DNA of 64,000 bases from Bacteroidota bacterium (GTDB taxonomy: Bacteria > Bacteroidota > Bacteroidia > Flavobacteriales > Weeksellaceae): positions 16,777 through 80,776 of the forward strand of contig JAEWOR010000034.1 of NCBI GenBank assembly GCA_023399595.1, in the 5' to 3' direction. The notes beneath the pieces were generated by a model, which was not told the DNA's origin, searched no databases, and saw only the letters and a list, made by a program, of their open reading frames with translations. The position numbers were made by a program, and so were the translations under genes. Positions 59,432-64,000 of this stretch are shown piece by piece (positions within the stretch are counted from its first letter, which is position 1; every line of letters begins with the position of its first letter).

Positions 59432-60409
59432 TTGAAAAACTCAATATTCTTTAAGATATTTTTTGCAATGCTATTGGCTTTTACAGTCAGTAGCTTTGTT
59501 TATTTATCCTTTGGGAACATTTACTCCAACAGCATTCTGAATTACGAGGCTTTCAATCATCAGTTCCATTCCGGGGTTTATCAATACCGTATTTTGAGTG
59601 CAAAATTATTGATGGGAACTTATGATTTTCTTGGAAGTTTAGGTTTGAATTACGATGTTTTTAAATTAAAATTCTTCAATCCAGATTCCGAGCCACAAAT
59701 GTATTTATCTTTTTACGCTTTAAATACATTTTTCACGGTTTTAAGCGCAGGAATGATGGTTTTAATCTTAGAATCAAAATCTTTCAAAGCCACCTCATCC
59801 GAAAAGATATTGCTTACCTGCTTAGGAATTTTCTCCATTGTGTTTACGCAATTTGCACTTTCCCCTTACGATTGCAGCAGTTATTTCTTCTTGCTTTTGT
59901 TTATTTATTTTTTCTTGCAATATTTAGAAAAAGAAAAGCCTTTGCAATTGGTTTTATTGGCATTCATCATTGTAATTTCCACTTTAAATAGAGAATCTTC
60001 AGCGTTATCTCTGTCTTTTGCAGCCACTTTATTACTTTCTCAATTCGGATTAAAAAAGAAAACCTTCACCACAGTTTTGGTTTTAGGAGTTGCTTTTTTA
60101 ATGACGTACTTAGGATTAAGGTTTTCCGCTGAAAGCTTCACCACTAACGATGGGAATCTAATTGTTGAGAACTTCTCAGAACCCAAAAACTATCTTGGAA
60201 TGTTATTTTGGTTTGTATTTTTTATGTTGACATTATTACTCTCCAATAATCAAAACAACAAAAAACAAATTTACATTTTTCATGTATGGGCGATTCCTTA
60301 TATTTTCATGTGTTTTTATACAGGTATTTTATATGAAGTAAGACTCTATATTCCTCTATTTTTATCCTGTTTGATTTTAACAAAATATGAACAAAAAGTG
60401 ATGACTTAA
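59432..60409 (+). CDS. polytopic membrane protein of the polysaccharide cluster
   Basis: 325 residues with eight or nine hydrophobic segments (KIFFAMLLAFTVSSFVYLSF, QLVLLAFIIVISTLNRESSA, MLFWFVFFMLTLLLS). The TTG at 59432 is chosen as start because it follows the ugd stop by one base and gives a basic N-terminus; the next ATG would cut into the first membrane segment. The motif NRESSALSLSFAATLLL between membrane segments resembles glycan-polymerase or EpsG-like proteins. Role unknown; coupled to ugd. Confidence 0.7.
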   Translation: MKNSIFFKIFFAMLLAFTVSSFVYLSFGNIYSNSILNYEAFNHQFHSGVYQYRILSAKLLMGTYDFLGSLGLNYDVFKLKFFNPDSEPQMYLSFYALNTFFTVLSAGMMVLILESKSFKATSSEKILLTCLGIFSIVFTQFALSPYDCSSYFFLLLFIYFFLQYLEKEKPLQLVLLAFIIVISTLNRESSALSLSFAATLLLSQFGLKKKTFTTVLVLGVAFLMTYLGLRFSAESFTTNDGNLIVENFSEPKNYLGMLFWFVFFMLTLLLSNNQNNKKQIYIFHVWAIPYIFMCFYTGILYEVRLYIPLFLSCLILTKYEQKVMT

Positions 60410-60429
60410 ATATTCAAAAAACAACATTA

Positions 60430-60567
60430 ATGATAAAAAAACTACTCAACCTTCTCACTCTCTTTGCACTTGTATGTGCTATCCTCAATATGCTTTTTAT
60501 TCAGCTATTCACGGATTCTCAGCTCATAATTTCCCTCATAAAAAGTTTACACTTATTGGATTATTAA
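60430..60567 (+). CDS. small hydrophobic peptide, 45 aa
   Basis: A short frame (MIKKLLNLLTLFALVCAILN and more) with one membrane helix, starting 20 bases after the preceding gene. The amphipathic C-terminus ends LIISLIKSLHLLDY. Reading frame and composition look real, but nothing else supports it. Confidence 0.4.
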   Translation: MIKKLLNLLTLFALVCAILNMLFIQLFTDSQLIISLIKSLHLLDY

Positions 60568-60662
60568 AACTTCTGTTTAATACTTTATTAAAATAGTTTA
60601 AAAACTTACGCACTGCTTTTTATGACTAACAACCCATAAACAAGAAAACTCAAAAATATTAG

Positions 60663-60670
60663 TAATTTTG
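60663..60670 (+). promoter_or_regulatory. -7 box before the ABC exporter genes
   Basis: TAATTTTG, a perfect TAnnTTTG, 10 bases before the ATG at 60681. Confidence 0.5.
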
Positions 60671-60680
60671 CAAAAATAAA

Positions 60681-61532
60681 ATGATGAACATGTCAAAACA
60701 ACAATGGACGGAAACCATTGAATCCAATCATTCTTTGTTGGATTTAAAACTTAAGGAAGTCTGGAAATACAAAGATTTGATTTATATGTTTGTGAAACGG
60801 GATTTCGTTTCTGGTTTCAAGCAAACTATTCTCGGTCCTCTTTGGTTTTTTATTAACCCTATTTTCACAACTATTGTTTACTTAGTAGTTTTCGGGGGAA
60901 TTGCAAAACTCCCTACAGATGGCATTCCACAAGTATTATTCTACCTCTCAGGAATCACACTTTGGAACTATTTCTCGGGTTGTCTTTTAGGCACCTCTAA
61001 CGTTTTTACCGCCAATGCCGGTATTTTCGGAAAGGTATATTTCCCAAGATTGGTGATGCCTATTACCGTTGTTATTTCCAACCTCATGAAATTCGGGGTG
61101 CAATTTGCACTGTTTTTAGCAGCTTGGATTTTTTATTTTGCAAAAGGTGAAATTCAACCCAATATTTGGATATTAGCAACACCCTTTCTCATCTTATTAA
61201 TGGCAATTTTTGCATTAGGCATGGGAATGATTTTCTCTGCTCTCACCACAAAATATAGAGATTTACAAATGCTTCTCACGTTTGGAGTAAGCTTATTAAT
61301 GTACGCTACACCCGTAATTTATCCGCTCTCTGCATTAAATGGGATTTGGAAAAAACTAGCGGTTTACAATCCTCTTACCGGAATTTTCGAATGTTTCAAA
61401 TACGGTTGGCTAGGTTCTGGTGATTTTTCGCCGATGTTATTATTAGTGAGTACATTCATTATTTTAGCCTTATTAACCATAGGAACCCTTGTCTTCAATA
61501 AAGTAGAAAAAACATTTATGGACACGGTTTAA
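60681..61532 (+). CDS. polysaccharide ABC exporter, permease (Wzm-type)
   Basis: 283 residues. Cytoplasmic N-terminus with LKEVWKYKDLIYMFVKRDFV, then SGFKQTILGPLWFFINPIFT, the pattern of ABC-2 O-antigen/teichoic-acid permeases. Six membrane segments follow, with GVSLLMYATPVIYPLSALNG between the last ones. It forms the inner-membrane channel for a finished lipid-linked glycan. The ATPase partner follows after 131 bases with the octamer repeats. Confidence 0.9.
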   Translation: MMNMSKQQWTETIESNHSLLDLKLKEVWKYKDLIYMFVKRDFVSGFKQTILGPLWFFINPIFTTIVYLVVFGGIAKLPTDGIPQVLFYLSGITLWNYFSGCLLGTSNVFTANAGIFGKVYFPRLVMPITVVISNLMKFGVQFALFLAAWIFYFAKGEIQPNIWILATPFLILLMAIFALGMGMIFSALTTKYRDLQMLLTFGVSLLMYATPVIYPLSALNGIWKKLAVYNPLTGIFECFKYGWLGSGDFSPMLLLVSTFIILALLTIGTLVFNKVEKTFMDTV

Positions 61533-61576
61533 TTGAAGTGATGTGGTGATGAAGTTATATAGTTAAAATGCATCCC

Positions 61577-61656
61577 ATAAATTCATAACCTTATAACCTC
61601 TTAACTTCATAACCCCATAACTTTATAACCTCTTAACTACATAACCTCTTAACTTC
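61577..61656 (+). repeat. ten degenerate tandem octamers before the ATPase gene
   Basis: Ten uninterrupted 8-base units: ATAAATTC, ATAACCTT, ATAACCTC, TTAACTTC, ATAACCCC, ATAACTTT, ATAACCTC, TTAACTAC, ATAACCTC, TTAACTTC. The block ends eight bases before the ATG of the ATPase. Inverted-type copies (GATGAAGTTAT) occur just upstream at about 61549, so an RNA hairpin with the repeat block is possible. The length of such a repeat could vary. Confidence 0.7.
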
Positions 61657-61663
61657 AAAAAAA

Positions 61664-62938
61664 ATGCTGGCATTAAAAGCAGAAAATATATCTAAACAAT
61701 ACCGTCTCGGGCAAGTAGGAACAGGAACGCTCTCCCATGACCTTAACCGATTTTGGGCGCAAATCCGCGGAAAAGAAGACCCTTATCTGAAAATTGGTGA
61801 AGCCAATGATAGAACCACCACTGGAGATTCCGAATACGTTTGGTCTTTACGCGATATCAATTTCGAAATCGAGCAAGGCGATGCCGTAGGGATTATCGGG
61901 AGAAATGGCGCCGGAAAATCTACCCTTTTAAAACTCCTGAGTAAAGTAACCAAACCTACCACAGGGAAAATTTACACCAACGGTCGTATTGCATCTTTAT
62001 TGGAAGTAGGAACAGGCTTCCACCCAGAAATGACGGGGCGCGAGAACGTTTATCTTAATGGTGCTATCCTTGGAATGACCAGAAAAGAAATCACCAGAAA
62101 GTTTGATGAAATTGTAGATTTCTCAGGCGTTGAAAGATATATTGATACGCCAGTAAAAAGATATTCTTCGGGGATGTATGTGCGTTTGGCTTTTGCCGTG
62201 GCAGCGCATTTAGAATCTGAAATCCTTATTGTAGATGAAGTTCTAGCCGTAGGTGATGCCGAGTTCCAAAAGAAATGTTTAGGAAAAATGGGCGACGTTA
62301 CCAAAGGTGAAGGAAGAACTATTTTATTTGTGAGTCATAATATGGCGGCTATAAAAAACTTATGCAATAAAGGAATACTACTTAAAAATGGTGAAATATT
62401 AAAACAAGGATTTATTGATGATATTTTAAATACTTATGATCTTGAATTTATTTCTCAAGATAAGAACTTTCATATTGATTTCCCTTATCAAGAAAATTTA
62501 GACATGCAAATACATTCTGTTTCTCTAGAAAAATCACCTGACCACAATCGACTTTTCTCTAGTGATTCATTAGTTTTTAATTTTGATATTGAAGCAAGAA
62601 AGTCTATTGAAAATGCATATGTCACTATTGACATAAAAGATAAGAATGATGAATTAGTTTATTGGACTGCAGATTATCCTACAGAGAGGTTCCAACAAAA
62701 CTTAAATGGAAGGTTTTCTCTTAAATGTATTTGTCCCGCCAACTTATTAACCTCTGGTTTTTATTACGCAACATTTGCTGTTTATTCACCTTATTCCAAT
62801 AAAGTTATTCAGCATTTACCAGAGCATAAAATCTCTTTTGAAATAGAAGATGATGAAAGTTCTTTCCTTCAAAAATTTGGAATTTTGAGACCCGGAAAAA
62901 CTAGTATTGAAAGTGATTGGAAAAGCAAAAAATTATGA
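61664..62938 (+). CDS. polysaccharide ABC exporter, ATPase with carbohydrate-binding C-terminus (Wzt-type)
   Basis: 424 residues. Walker A GRNGAGKSTLLKLL (from about 81), signature YSSGMYVRLAFAVA, Walker B EILIVDEVLAVGD and the switch His in LFVSHNMAAIK. After about residue 250 a Wzt-like beta-sandwich follows (LVFNFDIEARKSIENAYVTI, PEHKISFEIEDDESSF), which in related systems recognises the end-capped glycan. N-terminal insertion of about 35 residues (GKEDPYLKIGEANDRTTTGD) is common in Bacteroidetes members. The C-terminal domain is more AT-rich than the ATPase part. Its stop overlaps the glycosyltransferase start. Confidence 0.93.
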   Translation: MLALKAENISKQYRLGQVGTGTLSHDLNRFWAQIRGKEDPYLKIGEANDRTTTGDSEYVWSLRDINFEIEQGDAVGIIGRNGAGKSTLLKLLSKVTKPTTGKIYTNGRIASLLEVGTGFHPEMTGRENVYLNGAILGMTRKEITRKFDEIVDFSGVERYIDTPVKRYSSGMYVRLAFAVAAHLESEILIVDEVLAVGDAEFQKKCLGKMGDVTKGEGRTILFVSHNMAAIKNLCNKGILLKNGEILKQGFIDDILNTYDLEFISQDKNFHIDFPYQENLDMQIHSVSLEKSPDHNRLFSSDSLVFNFDIEARKSIENAYVTIDIKDKNDELVYWTADYPTERFQQNLNGRFSLKCICPANLLTSGFYYATFAVYSPYSNKVIQHLPEHKISFEIEDDESSFLQKFGILRPGKTSIESDWKSKKL

Positions 62939-63798
62939 TGATATCTATTGTTACCGCATATTATAACCGAAAAAAACTTTTTGTAAAAACTCTTGAAAGT
63001 ATCAAATCTCAAAAATTCGAAGGCTCTTTCGAAGTTATAGCTGTAGATGATGGCAGTAACGAAAATGAAAGACTTGAAGACTTGATACAAGAATATCCAT
63101 TTCTTAAAGTAATAAGATTAGAAAAAGAAAACAAATGGTACCACAACTCTTGTATTCCGTTTAATATTGGTTTTAGAGCTGCAAAAGGTGATAAAATAAT
63201 CATACAAAATCCCGAATGTTTCCATTATGGAAATATTCTCCAATACACTCACCAAAACTTAGCCGACAACAAATATCTTAGTTTCGCTTGTTTTTCATTG
63301 GACAAAACATCCACAGAAGATATTGACAAAATTTTTGCTAATAGACAAATTGATGAAGTTATAGCAAAAAACAACGAATGTATCAAAAATGACGGTGATG
63401 CTGGCTGGTATAACCATTCTATTTACAGACCAAAAGGTTATCATTTCTGCACATCAATTAAAAAAAGTGACTTGCATCATCTAGGTGGCTTTGACGAAAT
63501 GTATTCACTCGGAATCGCTTATGATGATGATGATCTTCTTTCACGTATCAAAAAGAAAAAAATGGACATACAGTTTATTGACAGCGAAATAGTATTACAT
63601 CAAAATCACTATTCTCCCAACTCCACATCTTTTGAAAATAGAGAATACAAAACAGCACTTATAGATAGAAATAAAAAACTATTTACTAAACTATCTAACA
63701 AATCATACGTTACAGCTAATATTATTTCTAATAAAATAGGATTAAATAGTAAAAAATATTACATCAAAATAATTCTTAATGTTTTAGAGCGCATCTAA
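62935..63798 (+). CDS. family 2 glycosyltransferase
   Basis: 287 residues from the ATG at 62935, whose first bases overlap the preceding stop (ATGA). An upstream TTG start would overlap the ATPase gene further and is not preferred. GT-A motifs are ISIVTAYYNRKKLFVKTLES at the N-terminus, EVIAVDDGSNENERLE and the acceptor-site HHLGGFDEMYSLGIAYDDDD. It transfers a sugar to the growing surface glycan. The donor is unknown. A terminator follows. Confidence 0.88.
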   Translation: MMISIVTAYYNRKKLFVKTLESIKSQKFEGSFEVIAVDDGSNENERLEDLIQEYPFLKVIRLEKENKWYHNSCIPFNIGFRAAKGDKIIIQNPECFHYGNILQYTHQNLADNKYLSFACFSLDKTSTEDIDKIFANRQIDEVIAKNNECIKNDGDAGWYNHSIYRPKGYHFCTSIKKSDLHHLGGFDEMYSLGIAYDDDDLLSRIKKKKMDIQFIDSEIVLHQNHYSPNSTSFENREYKTALIDRNKKLFTKLSNKSYVTANIISNKIGLNSKKYYIKIILNVLERI

Positions 63799-63816
63799 AA
63801 CATAATTTTTTTTTCG

Positions 63817-63845
63817 CAAAACATGATTTAAGTCATGTTTTTTTT
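63817..63845 (+). terminator. terminator of the polysaccharide unit
   Basis: AAAACATGA/TCATGTTTT stem with a 6-base loop followed by a run of T on the plus strand, 19 bases after the glycosyltransferase stop. Confidence 0.8.
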
Positions 63846-63888
63846 ATTACTTTTAGAAAGTTAACTAATAAAAAAACTGATTATCCGT

Positions 63889-64000
63889 TTAATCACCTAA
63901 TCCTGTAATATTAGCAACAATAAGCCTTTCAAAAAGTCTGTCGCCAAAATATCTACGGTTTAGCTTATAAACAAACTCATTGAGGTATAATTGGAGATAT
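63889..64000 (-). mobile_element. IS1595-type transposase, C-terminal fragment (runs off the edge)
   Basis: The last 36 codons of a minus-strand frame read YLQLYLNEFVYKLNRRYFGD followed by RLFERLIVANITGLGD and a stop at 63889. The pattern Leu-x-Glu-Phe-x-x-Lys-x-Asn-Arg-Arg-Tyr near the end is typical of IS1595/ISXO2-like transposases. The rest of the element is beyond the window. The inverted terminal repeat should lie just left of 63889, but no partner is available to define it. Confidence 0.7.

Overview
The window is AT-rich DNA from a Flavobacteriia-type Bacteroidetes, most likely Weeksellaceae (Chryseobacterium/Elizabethkingia relatives). The signs are a SusC/SusD pair, a lipoprotein TamA (TamL) with TamB, bacillithiol gene bshC, ATP-type PEP carboxykinase, and promoters of the TTG-N17-20-TAnnTTTG type. 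It splits in two: a prophage from before base 1 to about 29.6 kb, and host chromosome from there to the end, where an IS1595-type transposase fragment begins.

Prophage, almost all on the minus strand. Rightmost is a control region with a small XRE repressor (29150-29449, +) facing an early promoter that carries two copies of a TACAA-N4-TTGTA operator. Early genes run leftwards to a primase-helicase (21490-24474), an OB-fold protein and a terminator. A roughly 400-base gene-free stretch with 11 TGTAAG/CTTACA hexamers follows and could be an origin. Late genes form four units: tail-fibre and lysis, then protease, capsid and structural paralogues, then portal and head genes, then genes running off the left edge. 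Each unit opens with the motif TGCGTCACAA at an identical 28-base spacing from a -7 box. Three of the four follow directly on a terminator. A small Fis-type helix-turn-helix protein lies at the end of the first unit.

The most unusual part is 24863-27426, inside the early region. Five same-oriented groups of small unknown genes are separated by imperfect inverted repeats that begin with AAC and end with GTT, have a variable centre, and lie beside stop codons. For the best case (25343-25609) the two ends of the cassette are exact complements. This is the layout of integron gene cassettes and attC sites, here without an integrase. Other notable prophage signals are a leader that can form two competing hairpins before 1061-1294, a one-protein (lipobox plus C-terminal membrane segment) spanin, and a tail fibre whose SGNH-hydrolase blocks are in permuted order.

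Host part. After an AraC-family pseudogene come yihY/brkB, tamL-tamB, aroQ, pckA, a GYDIA-type GHMP kinase, fabD, a porin-bshC-LysM operon, SusD/SusC, and the infB-nusA-rimP translation operon with a terminator-like hairpin in its leader. On the plus strand follows a surface-polysaccharide cluster: UDP-glucose dehydrogenase, a membrane protein, Wzm/Wzt-type ABC exporter and a GT2 glycosyltransferase, with ten degenerate 8-base repeats just before wzt.
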